Positions 10,007-22,299 of a stretch of 64,000 nt of DNA are shown here, in pieces. The translations under genes were made by a program, and so were the position numbers. Source of the stretch: Leptobrachium leishanense (taxonomy: Eukaryota > Chordata > Amphibia > Anura > Megophryidae); assembly GCA_009667805.1 (NCBI GenBank), contig CM019070.1:57726735-57790734 (forward strand), given 5' to 3'. Every line of letters begins with the position of its first letter. Positions within the stretch are counted from its first letter, which is position 1. The notes beneath the pieces were generated by a model. That model was not told where the DNA came from. It was given only the letters and a program-made list of their open reading frames with translations, and searched no databases.

Positions 10007-12102
10007 TCACAGACGGGTTTCTCGAGGGAGGGGACGCATGTATTCATAATTCTGTGGTTGAGATGTCACTGGTGGGCGGATTTTGTCATACATCTTATTC
10101 ACAGGAACCTCCAGAAATTCTAGACTAGCATAGGAAGTGCCAATATTCTCCCCTGTGTCCCCACACACTTGACTAAGCAAAACAGGGGTAGTGGATTCCA
10201 CAGTCCTCTCAACAACCTTTTTAATGCAGGGTAAAACACAACATCCAATCACCGCCAACAGAACCATCACTACCAGGATAACTATCCCTATCTGTGTGAG
10301 GATTTTCTGCCAGCCACTCATCCAACTAAAATACTGATCCCATGGATCAGTAATGCCAGAGTTTTTCTTCAGTTCTTCAGACAGGTCTTCCAATTGTTTA
10401 ATGGCTTTAGTGGGGCCTGTGTTATCCGGGATAAAGGTGCAACAGGAGCCACCAGTACCTTTCAGCATCTTACAGACCCCACCCCTCTCTGCCAGTAGCA
10501 TATCGAGGGCCATTCGGTTCTGGAAGGTCATTGCAGAGGTCGGCCTAGCTGGTCGGCAAAACCCTGGAGGGCATCTCGGGTATAGTTAACAAACCACTGC
10601 TGGTTGTAATAGATATAGTTAATCCAATCAACATTCTTGTTGATGGTTACATGGGGATTAAAGATTCAAATCCCGCCTTTACCTGGTCTCTAGCTTTGAA
10701 CTCATTAGGCACCCCCCTTGGGACTCCTATGACGTCAAGGTAGACGTGAGGATCAAAACTGCCAGGTACAGAATTTGCCTCTCTCCTTTGTCTAGTGAGT
10801 CCGGGGGTGTGTGCTATCGGCAGATCATCATCAAAGGGCAGGATGTGGAGGGGCATGATGGCTTTAGCCAGAGCACACTCACCATCCCACGCACCTACCA
10901 AGCGGGAGTGGACTCACATGTCACCACAGATCCAATAGACACCTCCCAGGGATATCACCTGGTTTTGCACTTTCTCCTTCTCCACAGCGCTGTACTGCGC
11001 ACAATAACCTTCTGTGAAGTTTCCATGCCCGGCCACTGGTTCCCCAAGATGAGTAACAGGTGTAGTTCCCGGGGTAGATAGTGATACTCTCTGAGAGTCT
11101 GGGGTTTCATTTCTGGAGGGGGTATTTGGACTTCCATTCTTTGCAAGCATCGTGACTTAGAGTGGTGTTGGTAAACAAACTGAGAAAACATTCCTCGACA
11201 TCCTCGGGGATATTGAGAGGTAACGTACCTAGATGAGGCCTAGCAGTACCACACACATAGCAATTGGTTCTGTTGTGGGACTGAGTGGTATATTTCATCC
11301 ATTCTAACCAAACATTCATATCTGAGTATCCTGTTTCAATGGCCATAGTATCCTCGAACGTGGGATCAGCGATGGCCACTATACCATTGGAAGAGATCAT
11401 CATGTGCTGATTAAGGGGTTTGGACCATTGGTGAGGAGGAACCCAGTCGGGGGCAAGGTACATATCTCGCAGGCGGAATTTTCCCAGGCTCCAGGCATTC
11501 TCTGACCCCCCTTTTTCCCATATTCCCAGAATATAGGTACCGGCATCCCCGGGTCCAGGATTTTCTGGGGTTAGGATTAGTTTCAGTGCCATCACCCCTG
11601 TTCTAGATTTAAATACTGTGTCATCATCTGATTCCTGCAATTCTTGGGCGGGGCATGTGTTTGGGGCCATTTTCAGTGTCATGCGAGCAAGAAGTGATTT
11701 ATCATTGTTATCTTTCTTGTCTAGGGCGCTTTGTGGTTTGTGTCCCCAGGAAACTCCAGTATTCCATCCCACTGATCCCCAACTACCACACTCCTGTCCC
11801 CAATAGCTATTGGTAACGCACATATATATCATAATTGTGTTGGATCCCATTTCTCCAGATACACTGCAGGCGGGGGCCTGGGCAAGGGTTTACATCACGA
11901 TAGTGGCCACTCGAGTGTTAGAGGAATTGTACCAGAAAGTGGTTAGTTTGTTTTCGGCGGCAGCAACTCCCGTGCCATCAGCAATCTGTTTGACAACCTG
12001 TGGAATTATGTCAATGCCCACCTGTTCCCCCACAACTTCTTGCACCATAGCAACAGCCGCTTGTCCCATTATGACAGCCACATTTTGCCCCTGGATTCCC
12101 AC
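10007..12102 (-). pseudogene. env: Endogenous retrovirus env, broken
   Basis: The surface subunit occupies 12102 to about 10800 with a stop between 11890 and 11850, a frame change near 11110 and a stop at 10914. A furin-type R-Q-R-R lies at 10782-10793, marking the surface/transmembrane junction. A further frame change precedes 10531. The transmembrane frame (10531-10007) shows a heptad region, a C-X9-CC motif, a membrane anchor of about 25 residues and a cytoplasmic tail. The cysteine spacing is wider than the usual C-X6-CC. No intact product can be made. Confidence 0.75.
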
Positions 12103-12140
12103 CCCCCCAAATGAGAAGGATATACATAATCATGGTTGGG

Positions 12141-13012
12141 TTATTGTCTGGTCCATTTCTGGTGTACAGGTCTTTTACAGTGGAACGCGTGGATCCAGGT
12201 GGATTTTCCTTCCAGCTTTACTGACGTTGCTGTTGTGAGGAGGACCTGGAAAGGACCGTCGTATCTGGGCTCAAGTGGATTTTTCTGAAGAAACTTCTTC
12301 ACTAGTACCCAATCTCCCGGGACTAGTTGATGAGTGCCGTCAATACTTTCAGGGTCTGGAATGCAAGAGAACACCTGACCATAGATATCAGTTAATGTTT
12401 TTGAAACACTTGTGACATTTGTTACTAGGCTGTCAGATTGTAACTGTATTTGTTGAGGGAAACAGTATTTTGAAAGGTGACAGATTGTGTAGACCGATGA
12501 GGGCATTCATCATTGTATTTGAGAGGTGTGAGGGCCCATGTGCCTATTGTACTACAGCCGGATAGAGTGCCTTAGGTAAGCACACTTTATCTCTTAGTTC
12601 TGAGACAGAAGTCTGTACTAGTAGTGGGACTAGCTGCCCGAGTTCCTTTTCCTGTGTCTGAGTGAGTCTGTCTTGCTGCCTGGTCTGCTAAATGATTTAA
12701 TATCAGCTTCTGGTGTATTAAACTTTCCATGTGCATTTACTTTTAGCACTGCAACCTGTGTAAGTGCGTGTAGTGCTGCTTGTTTTGTTTTTTTTTTGTT
12801 CCTCGGTGGGGGCGAGGGGGGAAGTTGAACAGAATTGAAAATTCCTCATAGTTACCAGCATTGCCACTACCAGATTCAGAATCACAATCGGAATCACCCC
12901 CCTCTGGAAAAGGAAAGAGAGGAGCGGGGTTTAGACTCTGACATCTGGTGAGAGTGACATTATCAGGGAGCAGGAGGGAATATTGCAGGCGCAGGTGCCT
13001 TGCGTAGGACAT
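12141..13012 (-). pseudogene. pol: Endogenous retrovirus pol remnants: RNase H and integrase C-terminus only
   Basis: The frame at 13012-12743 holds an RNase H part with L-N-P-A-P-L-F-P. A further piece near 12660-12780 shows K-V-N-A-H-G-K-F-N. The frame at 12506-12141 is the integrase C-terminal domain with G-D-W-V-L-V-K-K and P-R-Y-D-G-P-F-Q-V-L. Protease, reverse transcriptase and the integrase core are absent. Nonsense breaks separate the pieces. The deletion makes the element unable to replicate on its own. Confidence 0.72.
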
Positions 13013-13838
13013 TTATTTGTGCTGGGTTTTTTTCCTTCTCTCTCTGCAGGGTTTAAAATAACTGATCTGCACGGTCATAGGAAAAAAGAGGAACCAATTT
13101 AATCTTTCTAGTTTCACTTTCTGGTCTGCATCCTGCTTCCTTTTTGTTCTTCTACATAATAAAAAAAAAGTAATACGGAATATTTTAAAGGTCACTTATT
13201 TTGTTTTTTCTGAACACTTAATTCTACCGGGCTCCGTAGCACTCTGTCCTGCAGAGCAATACTGATAGAATACGTAGCCTTTCTATCCCGAGAAAATATT
13301 TTGTGTAACACTATTTTTTACTAAAATAATAAACCATGAGGGCGCTAGCAAAAAATCCCTCCATTAATATAGACATACGATTCTATCTACAAAAATAATA
13401 ATTCAGCATACGTACATTTTGTACTTCACATATACACTACAACAGTAAACAACGCAGAGTCTCTTGGCAAACACCTAACAATGAAATCATGTCACAAACA
13501 AAGCAGGTGTCATGTCTCACCTGTCTACTTTGCTTTTGGTCTTTGCTTACCGTGCTTTACATCTTTGACATACATACATACATACATACATGTCCTTCTT
13601 AATGCTCTCTACTGGAAAGCAACCTGTAGTTGCCATATCTAGGATAGGCTTTCCTAACCTCTTCTCATATTGACTCATAAACTATCATCCGCATCCTATA
13701 GATTATCAGATTCTGGTTTAAAATAACTTTCATCCCACTTATAAAAATTCATCATGTTTTTTGTAACCATTTACACGAGTCGGAACAGGCGTCCCTGTCC
13801 AACCACCGATTAAATTTATGCCTTTTTCGTCTCATACT
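13013..13838. other. Decayed internal retroviral DNA
   Basis: Between gag and pol remnants I see only short frames, AT-rich sequence and a small CATA microsatellite at 13569-13592. The missing pol should have been here. Confidence 0.5.
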
Positions 13839-14893
13839 TCATATACATCCATATACAAATACACACACTATATACACAAATATATATATATTAGTTGCTT
13901 GGTCAGCTAATCTGTCCTTTGCCCACTCTCTGAGTTGTTCGCAAAATTCTATACCTGACTGGTATGAGACATCAGATACTAAACGCGCAGAAGTATATCC
14001 TTTTTCCATTATGGGCCAATACCCATCACCTGCTTTTATTTCACACAAACTTAAAAGATCTCTCCATGCTGCAGAGTAAGTCTTCTGAATCTGAACTATG
14101 CGTCTACAAAAGGGCATAGGTTGTTTTTCCGGGTCAGGTAATGTGCCTACTAGGGAGGAGGCTTGAGATGGTGTGAAGGTGACATACATAATGGGGACAT
14201 CAGGGGAAGTGAAATCTCCCAGTTGGGTAGGTGGTCCCGGTACTCGGGCAGCTGGGGGCGTCCAGGTTACATTATTTTTGGGAGTCGGAGGGTGTCGTGG
14301 GTGTTTCGGTAGAAAGGGTACATGGTGTCGGTTTGGTGGGGTGGAAAGGTCATGAGATCTTGGTGCTGGGGTGGAAAAGTCGTGGGCTGGCTACGGGTGA
14401 CCTGGGGTGTGGTTGCAGGTAATCCTATGTGGGACATTAGGGAATCATCGGAACGATTTACTGAGTCATAAGAATGACTGGAGGAAGGTGCCCACATTCC
14501 CAACCATGGTTGACCCGGGTCACCGGTACGGTCTATCGTGTGGAGAGTGGTATCTAAATTGGGCAAATTAGGCATTATAGGTGATATAGTCGGTGTCTGA
14601 CTTGTGGATGTTGGTGGGAATGGGGCAGAACTTGGTGTGTAATATGCTCCATCTGTACTTAAAACAGGGTAAAGACTCGTGGGGGCTGATTTTTCTACTT
14701 TAATTTTGGAAACATAGCCATATGAAGGGGGTTCAGATTTTGGGGTGAGATAGTAGTAATCTGTTTTTCCTTTCCTCTTATCTATTGTTTCTATCCACCC
14801 TTCGTTCTCAATTTCTTGTGCAACCCTATACCATGCCTGTTCTACATTCCATAATCCATTATCTATCAATATTCCTTTTTTATTTTTCAACAC
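13839..14893 (-). pseudogene. gag: Endogenous retrovirus gag, broken
   Basis: The frame at 14893-14267 starts in the matrix region (W-Y-R-V-A-Q-E-I-E-N-E-G-W) and passes into a Pro/Ser/Thr-rich p12-like stretch. A different frame at 14189-13839 gives a capsid N-terminal segment (Y-V-T-F-T-P-S-Q and P-F-C-R-R-I-V-Q-I-Q). The frame change lies near 14190-14270. The rest of capsid and nucleocapsid is missing or decayed below 13900. The upstream part of matrix before 14893 is not in an open frame. Confidence 0.7.
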
Positions 14894-15889
14894 ATTTGTC
14901 CATTCTTCTACCTGTAAATAATCTGGGATTATCTCATTTGCAAATCTTGCCTAAAATCTTTAGTTTTGTTACATTTCATTTACCTGTCCTTTCCTCAACT
15001 AACCTGCATGGTGACAACCAACCAGCATGGCTACTCTGTACATTTCCCATTCTCGATTGTTAGCTCTGTTTCCCATTCACTTTTCAATTCAAGTAGTTTA
15101 TCAACAGTCAGAAACGAGGATAGACCTATATCTATCGTGTCCTCTTTAGACCACGACAATAAAGCGTCTCGTCCTCTCCTATATTCCAAATATAGAATTC
15201 CGCTAGGAGGTTTAGCTAAGACCTCTTTTACCACAGCATATATATCCTACAGGTGCTTCCTTTACCGCGTCACCTGTTCCTACTAGATATATATATTCTT
15301 GTGAGTTCCTACTAGATACGCCTAATGCATCATCTATATACCGGTACCCACAAGAACTCCTCTGACTGTTAATCAAACTATACTTCAATCAGAGATATAT
15401 TGCGTCCTACTACCAAGCCTGTGATCGCCTGTTACCGTTAGGAAAGTCCTACTACCAGGTATGCGTCTATTACATCACATCACCTATTACCGCTGGAGAT
15501 AGCTAACCAGGTACACGCCACTTGTTACCGCTGGATCACGATAATCTCTCTGATCAACAACCAAACCATAATTTCTATCAGGAAATATTCCGTCAATGCA
15601 AAGAACCGTGAACAGACGTACAAACAAAATTAGACAACTGGCATGCGACTCGTGGGTCAGTATAATGGGCACCTGGGCAAAGCTAAATAAAACCCCACTT
15701 TTGATGCCTTTCCCAAGTGTCACACTGGGGTTTCCCGGGGTAGGATCATAAACCAGAACACGTCACCGATAAGATATCAAAAGGTATCCTACCTGTGAGG
15801 CTACGAAGTTGATCAGGCTCCGGTTCTGGTGTGGTCCCGCCAGGATATCCTTGGTGGTGGCATGATAGCAAAGACGTTTAACCCAGGGC
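14894..15889 (-). other. Retroviral 5' leader and decayed matrix region
   Basis: This stretch lies between primer site and the first gag frame. Repeated short words such as CCTACTA(C/G) and CACCTGTT/GTTACCGCTGG occur between 15280 and 15540. The packaging leader would be expected here. Confidence 0.45.
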
Positions 15890-15907
15890 TCCACGTTGCA
15901 GGCGCCA
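15890..15907 (-). other. Primer binding site of the endogenous retrovirus
   Basis: TGGCGCCTGCAACGTGGA begins three bases after the 5' LTR. TGGCGCC is typical of lysine-tRNA sites, but the rest fits only with a small gap, so the tRNA is not assigned. Confidence 0.6.
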
Positions 15908-15910
15908 AAT

Positions 15911-16545
15911 TGAAGTGGACAATGTAGTCCTTCCTCAGATGCCAGTCTCTGGTCTAATTCGGTGGAGAAATCAGGTAAGATACATGCGCACATGAAGAAA
16001 TCACACAGACAATGAAGAAGTCTATGTAGCTTATCTGGTCAAAGCCAATGATTCCTCTGAATCTGTTTAATAGGTTTGATATATTTTATAGCACGTTTAT
16101 ACGTAAGCAGATGGGAGGCAACTTAACATTTTGATTGACTTCAGCATAAAATTGTGGACATACAGTTTGTTTATTAATTAAAACAAAATCAAATATCAGC
16201 TACTTCCAAAAGGTCAAAGTATCATTTTGTCATCTGCAAAGTCAGCAATGTTCTCTACATCCTGGGTGACCTTGTGATGTCTGGTAATGTTCTTGTAACA
16301 GGATGCAAAACACAAAACATGAGGCCTTCTTCCTGCTTGCAGTTAATTGTTTTTGTAGGGCCACCTGCTTGTGGTTCATTATTTCGGCAGAGACGGCGAA
16401 ATTACGCAAGATACATTTTGGTTTTATCTGAAAAGACAGTTATATTAATTTCGTCTTAAAGCAATAGCAAACTTTAACCTAAATGAGCATTTTTCTAGGC
16501 CTTTGAATATTATGAAAGCAGATATATATATTCTTGTCCACAACA
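15911..16545 (-). repeat. 5' LTR of the endogenous retrovirus
   Basis: 635 bp, next to the primer binding site. It contains a CTATAAAATATA TATA-like motif on the minus strand near 16080. Confidence 0.9.
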
Positions 16546-16667
16546 GTTGTGTGTGTGTTTTGGTGCTTTGACTTATTAACCCCTATCAGTGCTGGTAGTA
16601 GTGATGACCAGGGGGCAGCACCTTTCGGGAATCTGATGCATCAGCAGGCATGGTTTCTGACAATAGC

Positions 16668-17024
16668 TATACAACACAAAAGATTACAAAACTGATGCAC
16701 CCAGTGACACATAGAGAGTAAAATATTTTATTAGCAAACATGAGAAAAACAAAGCACATGTAAGATATTTGCAACATAAACTAAATAAATAAATAGCAAA
16801 TAAATTTCATTTTATGGTGTTAGTGTCCTTTTAAAGCTGTACTTTACTTCAATTCCCCACTGTCAGGTTCAGAATTGAACTAAGGTGCATCGCTCTTTCA
16901 CTGCATTGTGAGTCTCTTCTAAACCCGCCTGCAGCATTATTTATGTATAGTATGATAGGACAGCAGCGCTCCTAATGTCTATTATAAACAAGCCTGTGTG
17001 ATTTTACTGTACAATAATACTGGT
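16668..17024. other. AT-rich spacer, nothing recognised
   Basis: No gene or clear element. It follows the right duplication ATAGC of the Gag-only element. Confidence 0.5.
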
Positions 17025-19935
17025 AGCATTTACTGTACTGGGCATCCTAACCTGCTAGGGTTTTTACTGTACAGTAGAAGCCTGCTGGTGGGTTTTAATG
17101 TTCAGAAAAAATTTCAGGTGGATTATACAATGCAGTATATTCCTTTTGATGGGTTTTACTGTACTGTACATTAAAATCCAACTGGTGGAGTGTGCGTTAT
17201 AATAGAGGTGGTGGTTTTTATCCTTTACTATCATAATACTATACTTTAGTAAACGTCACAGAATCGCTGTCACAAATACAATCACAATTTCAAATTACCC
17301 CATTAATACACACTCATAAATGCCAAAGAAATAAATAGGTGACAGTTATATCTAGATTTATAATTAATTGAATTTAAGATTGCAATTTGGTCATTCATAA
17401 CATTGAACACTTATAAAGGCATAATAAATAGCAAGCAGAAAACAATGTTAAAGGAAATATGTAAATGTGAACATTTTCTCCGTGCATTTTCCTCTAATCT
17501 CTTGATAAAGGTGATTTGATTCTTATTGATTTGGTTCTAAGAACTAGTGATGAAACCATTTCACCCTTGTGTACTGAGCTCAATTGGAGCTGGACTATAT
17601 GTTGATTACTGATGTCCATGAGAATCTTGCCGTTTTATTCCATTATTTTTCTTTTGAGCACTACAGATACAGAGGCTCATCCACCGGGGACTAAAATAAC
17701 ACCACCTGCATTGCAGAGGAGGTAGGACACCAGCTTTAAGATTTTCACAGCACATTTATTAAGTCTATAGTACGCCCAGGCTCCGCCATAGGTGAGTTGC
17801 CTTAATGTGCTGAGTTCATTTGGAGTGTGACTACATATATGAATTACATACGTATGTACATTAGAATCTTGAGTTACAGTACAATCAGCACTTTTTATAA
17901 CTTTATAACTATTTACGAACATTAATTGTAACGATAAAGGAAATACATTTTGTTCTTGCACTGGGTGCTACATAATTTATTGCTGCTTTGTTCACGTACC
18001 TAATGTCTTTTCTGAAGCAGCCTGTGGGATTTTATTGTACCTTACAATTCTAGTGGTAAATTTTAGTGTACTGTGTGCTGTATAATCCCGCTACTGGGTT
18101 TTACTGTACAGAAGAATTCTACTGGTGGAATTAAGTTCAAAATCCTTATCCTTACCTACAAAACCCTCACTAACTCAGCGCCCCACTACCTGTCCTCACT
18201 AATCACCAAATACACCCCAGCCTGCTCCCTAAGGTCAAACAGTGACCTGCGCCTAGCTTCTCCCCGCATCACCTCTTCCCATGATAGACTGCAGGATTTC
18301 TCACGCGCAGCCCCCACTCTCTGGAACGCTCTCCCTCGTGCTGTCAGACTTTCCCCTAACTTCTCTTCCTTCAAACGCTCCTAAAAACATTGCTATTTAG
18401 GGAAGCCTACCACCCAACTCACTGACGCAACCATCAATCACTCTCACCTTACAGTCCTCTCCTCCTGTTTCCAACCCCAACCCTCCTAGATTGTGAGTTC
18501 CTACGGGAATAGGGCCCTCATCTCCTCCTGTACTGTTTGTCAAATGTTGTTCAATGTATTGTAACCCTGTCTGTACTGTGCTTATTGTACAGCGCTGCGG
18601 AATATGCTGGCGCTTTATAAATTAATAATAATAATAAAAAAATAATACTGGTGGGTTTTAATGTGCAGTATATAATCTTGCTGGTGGATTTTACAGTACA
18701 GTAAACTCCTGCTTTTGGGTTGTACTGTGCGTTATAATAGAGGTGTTGGGTTTCATCCAGTACTACTACAATTTTGTACTTTAGTAAATGCCAGAGAATC
18801 GCTGTCATAAATACAATCACAATTTTAAATTATCCCGTTAATACACACTCATAAATGTCAAAGAAATAAATACATGACAGTTACAGTATATCTAGATTTA
18901 TAATTGATTGACTTTAAGATTGCAATTTGGTCAGTCAACACCGAACACTTAAAAAGGGCATAATAAATAGCAAGCAGCAGAAAATGTTAAAGGAAATATA
19001 TAAATGTGAACACATTGTAAATGCATAGAAGGCGGGGTTCACCAATCTCTTGATAAAGGTGATTTGACTATTATTGATTTGGTTCTAAGAACTAGTGATG
19101 AAACCATTTCACCCTTGTGTACTGAGCTCAATAGGAGCATGACTACATGTGTATGACTCATGTCCATGAGAATCTGTCCTTTTTATTCCATTATTTTTCT
19201 TTTGAGCACTACAGATACAAAGGCTCATCCTCCGGGGACTACAGTAACACCACCTGCATTGCAGAGGAGGTAGGACACCAGCGTTAAGATTTTCACAGCG
19301 CATTTATTGAGTCTATAGTACACCCAGGCTCCACAATAGGTGAGTTGGCTTAATCCATTTCTGTTTTATTTAATATTTGGAGCATACTACCCTAGAAGCC
19401 TGTATCGTTCTGTCCATCTCCCAGGAAGATCAATACATCTATGCCATCTTTGCAAAGGAGTATTGTGCCACCCCAGAAATTGGCACAAGGCTGTGCATAC
19501 AGAGTCAGTTATACAGGATAAGATCCATACGATTTTGCAGACTAATATTCTTCGCATTGTCTTTTCAGATAATATTGCATTATGATTTTATATTTGTACT
19601 TTTTTTAAAACCAATATCAGCCACTGAAGAATGAAGCACGTTTTGCTATTAGTATTTACCTTTTTTGGTTGTTTCACTGGAAGACTTCCTGTATATGTTC
19701 GATTCAGATCTCGTTGCATCCTACAAAAATTCACTTATTTTTGCACCTTTCGATAAATTTATTTGTGTTTTTATATATTATTTTTTCATTTTTTATTTTT
19801 GGCTTTTAACAATGGAAATATTATTATTATTACACATATTATCATATATAGAATTTCCATACATTAAATGTAACAGTAAAGGATATATATCATGTTACTG
19901 CACTGGGTTCTACATATTATATTGCTGATTTGTAT
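17025..19935. repeat. Tandem duplication of an intergenic segment with a degenerate minisatellite
   Basis: About 0.95 kb at 17025-17990 recurs in the same orientation at 18640-19935, for example GCGTTATAATAGAGGTG, GAATCGCTGTCA and GAACTAGTGATGAAACCATT in both. Each copy starts with loosely repeated units of about 40 bp around GGTGGGTTTTACTGTAC. The second copy is longer by a divergent segment at about 19350-19850. An L2-like LINE tail lies between them. Confidence 0.75.
18130..18645 (+). mobile_element. L2-like LINE 3' end
   Basis: The translation shows L-T-Y-K-T-L followed by A-P-H-Y-L-S-S-L and A-P-T-L-W-N-A-L-P, the C-terminal hallmark of L2-clade reverse transcriptase ORFs. The 3' end is ATAATAATAATAAT after GGCGCTTTATAAA. 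It is 5'-truncated, as usual for LINEs. Confidence 0.75.
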
Positions 19936-22294
19936 AAGTTACAGGCACACCATTGTTTACATTATAAATAAAAAGTCGACCAAGGCATTGCATTAAACTT
20001 TTTTTTCCCAATTTTATTTTTACATTGGACATAGTAATATTTGTTAATGTTGGAAAGTCGTATATCTAAACAGGGTAGCGGCACTTCATGTATTGTGCAG
20101 TAGAGAAGGTGGAAATAGGTCCTTTAAAAGTTTCTTTCTTTCGAGTTTGTTCTCATTGTCATATTTATATTATACTATTTCTATAATTGCTCACTCATAG
20201 TTAGTGATTTAGTGGTGTCTGTATGTAATAGATGAGGAGACAATGGCCTTTTCAATGATGCTTTGCTTAGCTTTGTGGGACATATAGAAATGGAGATATT
20301 AGGGTCCAAAGGACTGTCTACAATCAAAACCAGTGGAAAGTACCCAAGATAAGTTAAGAGGAAAACATAGTAGTGTTGTATTACCAGTGTTTAGTATGTC
20401 TGGGCTTAACACTTACATTCCTTAAGTTTGCCGGAACCTGACATAATCGCGCCCAGACGCGATGCTGTCAGTGCACCAGCCGGGTTACTGGAGGCAGGGC
20501 TGACATCAAGACAGTGATAGACCACAGCAATCGGGCGAAATACCGACCGATCGCAGCTGCAAAGGGATTAAAGTGCTGCCTTTTTCTTGTTTGTAGCCAG
20601 AGTTGTAGTTCAGCAATTGAAATGTGTGCCAATAGTGTTTTGATGTATTCTGTCTTCTTTACATCTTCTCTCAGCAGTAGGCTCAATAATTCTTGTTCAT
20701 AGACAAACCCACAGGTTATGGACTGACCAAGTTGAGGTGCTATGTCTTTTTACCTCTTGTAAAGCCTTAACCTTTTGGAATGTCAGGCAGGACTCCGGTC
20801 TGCTATTATCTTCAGCAAGCAAATAGTCTCAGATAAATCATGTGAGATTCCACTCATAGAGGAGTCTTCTGTTTTGTCTAATTATAGGGTTGCCACTGAG
20901 TCAATATGTCTTAATTTTGGGAACAAATACATGGGTTTCTAAAGGAGGAGGTGATCAATAATGGCTATTCATTGAGTTATTGGATGTGTAGTTGCCCTAT
21001 TTTATTACAGCTTCTCTTTGCATGGTTTTAGCAAAGTGGGCTCAGGATGTCAACCTGGTATCTTTTACAGGATTTGCAAGGTAAAAAAAATGTTGCTGCT
21101 GTGCAAAAGAGATGCGCATGTCTTTTTGTTCCGATTTAAAATTAAGACGAAATTTACCGTGTTGTATTTCGGATGCACGTCCAAAACAACGAATCGGTTC
21201 TGTCCAAAACGGAACGAAATCTAAACGAAATACAACAAATTGATTCAGATTTTACGAATCGATTCATTGAACCATTTTACTTAGATTCCGCACCGTGTCC
21301 CTGTCCATTGGCCATGGTGCTCTCTTGTATTAAGCAACACAGGCCATGGACAGCACCATGGTGCAGTTCGGCAGCAGTGAAATTCCTCATAGACAAGAAA
21401 TGGTTAATCTATTCAGAGAACGCCGAACAGCACCAAAATGTCAGTGAAATGCCCTGATTTTCAGTGGTTCATTCGACAGCTTTAAACAGGTGAATCCCAT
21501 AGGTTTCAATGTAAAAAATATTCCTCGTTTTTATTAAATATTTATTCAACCGTTTATTTTTTAGGATTTTAGATTTTTTTTGTGAAATTTTTGGATTCCT
21601 AATTATTTTAAAACACAAGGCTTTTTTTCTTTGTCGATCGCAGCTTTTTTTTCCTTCAGGCTGGCTGTGTTGGGTGGCTGCTGTCCTTGGTGCTGAATAA
21701 AAATAGACTTTTTGCCGCAAGTGAAAAGAAGAAACGGTTAAAGCAATATTTTAAAAAAGGGGGAATTGAAACCATGTAAACTAAACTGCTGTGCTGACTA
21801 GGTTTCAGCACCAAGGACAGAGGGATTACGTATCTTTTTTTTGGTTTTTACTCTAATCAAAGTAATTTAATTCATCCGCTTCCTATTCCAAAATAACTAA
21901 TAAAGCCAGAGTAATTGCAAAGGGAGACTGGGAACAATTTTTTCCTAGTCTCACTATGCTCGCGGCAAGAAGAGGTGGATCAGACCGCCGTACTCATGGC
22001 GGGATGAGAGGTGAGTGTGGAATTTATTGGGGGTTTAGGGGTGCTAAATGATTGTGCAAAAGTGGAATCAGGTAGCATTAGCTTTTAGGTGTAGATAAAA
22101 TTTTGTTTAGCCCATTGGTGCAGTACTGTATGTAACGCTAGCAATACCTGACTTATCCTAACGCTAATTACTGATTCCGTTCCCCATGTTAAGTATAGGA
22201 TGCGCAAAGTACAGTAAGCTCGAGGAATCACCAATGCGCTAACGAATTACAAATGGGTTTAGTGTTAAGAATATAATGGGGGGATGCATTAAAC
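19936..22294. other. Intergenic region with TIR-family fragments, no gene
   Basis: No coding region was recognised. At 21390-21500 there is a copy of the end module of the CAGGGTTATTC family (ATGTCAGTGAAATGCCCTGATTTTC). At 21900-22294 there is a fragment of the GCTAACG-rich family also seen at 32.4 and 58.1 kb. Short CGAAA-rich pieces occur near 21150. Confidence 0.5.
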
Positions 22295-22299
22295 CTATT

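Larger units (their letters stand above)
9134..16545 (-). mobile_element. Endogenous retrovirus (gamma/epsilon-like), complete ends, pol deleted
   Basis: Two 635-bp LTRs begin TGTTGTGG and end in CA on the minus strand, flanked by a 4-bp duplication GTTG (9130-9133 and 16546-16549) as in gammaretrovirus-type integration. Order on the minus strand is 5' LTR, primer site, gag, remnant pol, env, polypurine tract, 3' LTR. The LTRs differ at about 11 of 635 sites (about 1.7%), a relatively recent insertion. All coding regions carry breaks, and reverse transcriptase is absent. Confidence 0.88.
6488..16662 (-). mobile_element. Gag-only LTR retroelement, split by a hAT element and an endogenous retrovirus
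   Basis: LTRs start TGTCAGG and end CTGACA, and the whole is flanked by the 5-bp duplication ATAGC (6483-6487 and 16663-16667). The 3' LTR is 6488-6952. A 21-bp repeat of the LTR edge follows to 6973. The 5' LTR is 8339-16662 but is interrupted twice, so its own sequence is about 465 bp. The internal region (about 1.4 kb) contains one Gag-like frame and no polymerase, so the element is non-autonomous. Confidence 0.85.
8339..16662 (-). repeat. 5' LTR of the Gag-only element, interrupted
   Basis: Three LTR pieces (8339-8425, 8873-9133, 16546-16662) become collinear with 6488-6952 once the hAT element and the retrovirus are removed. Confidence 0.85.
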
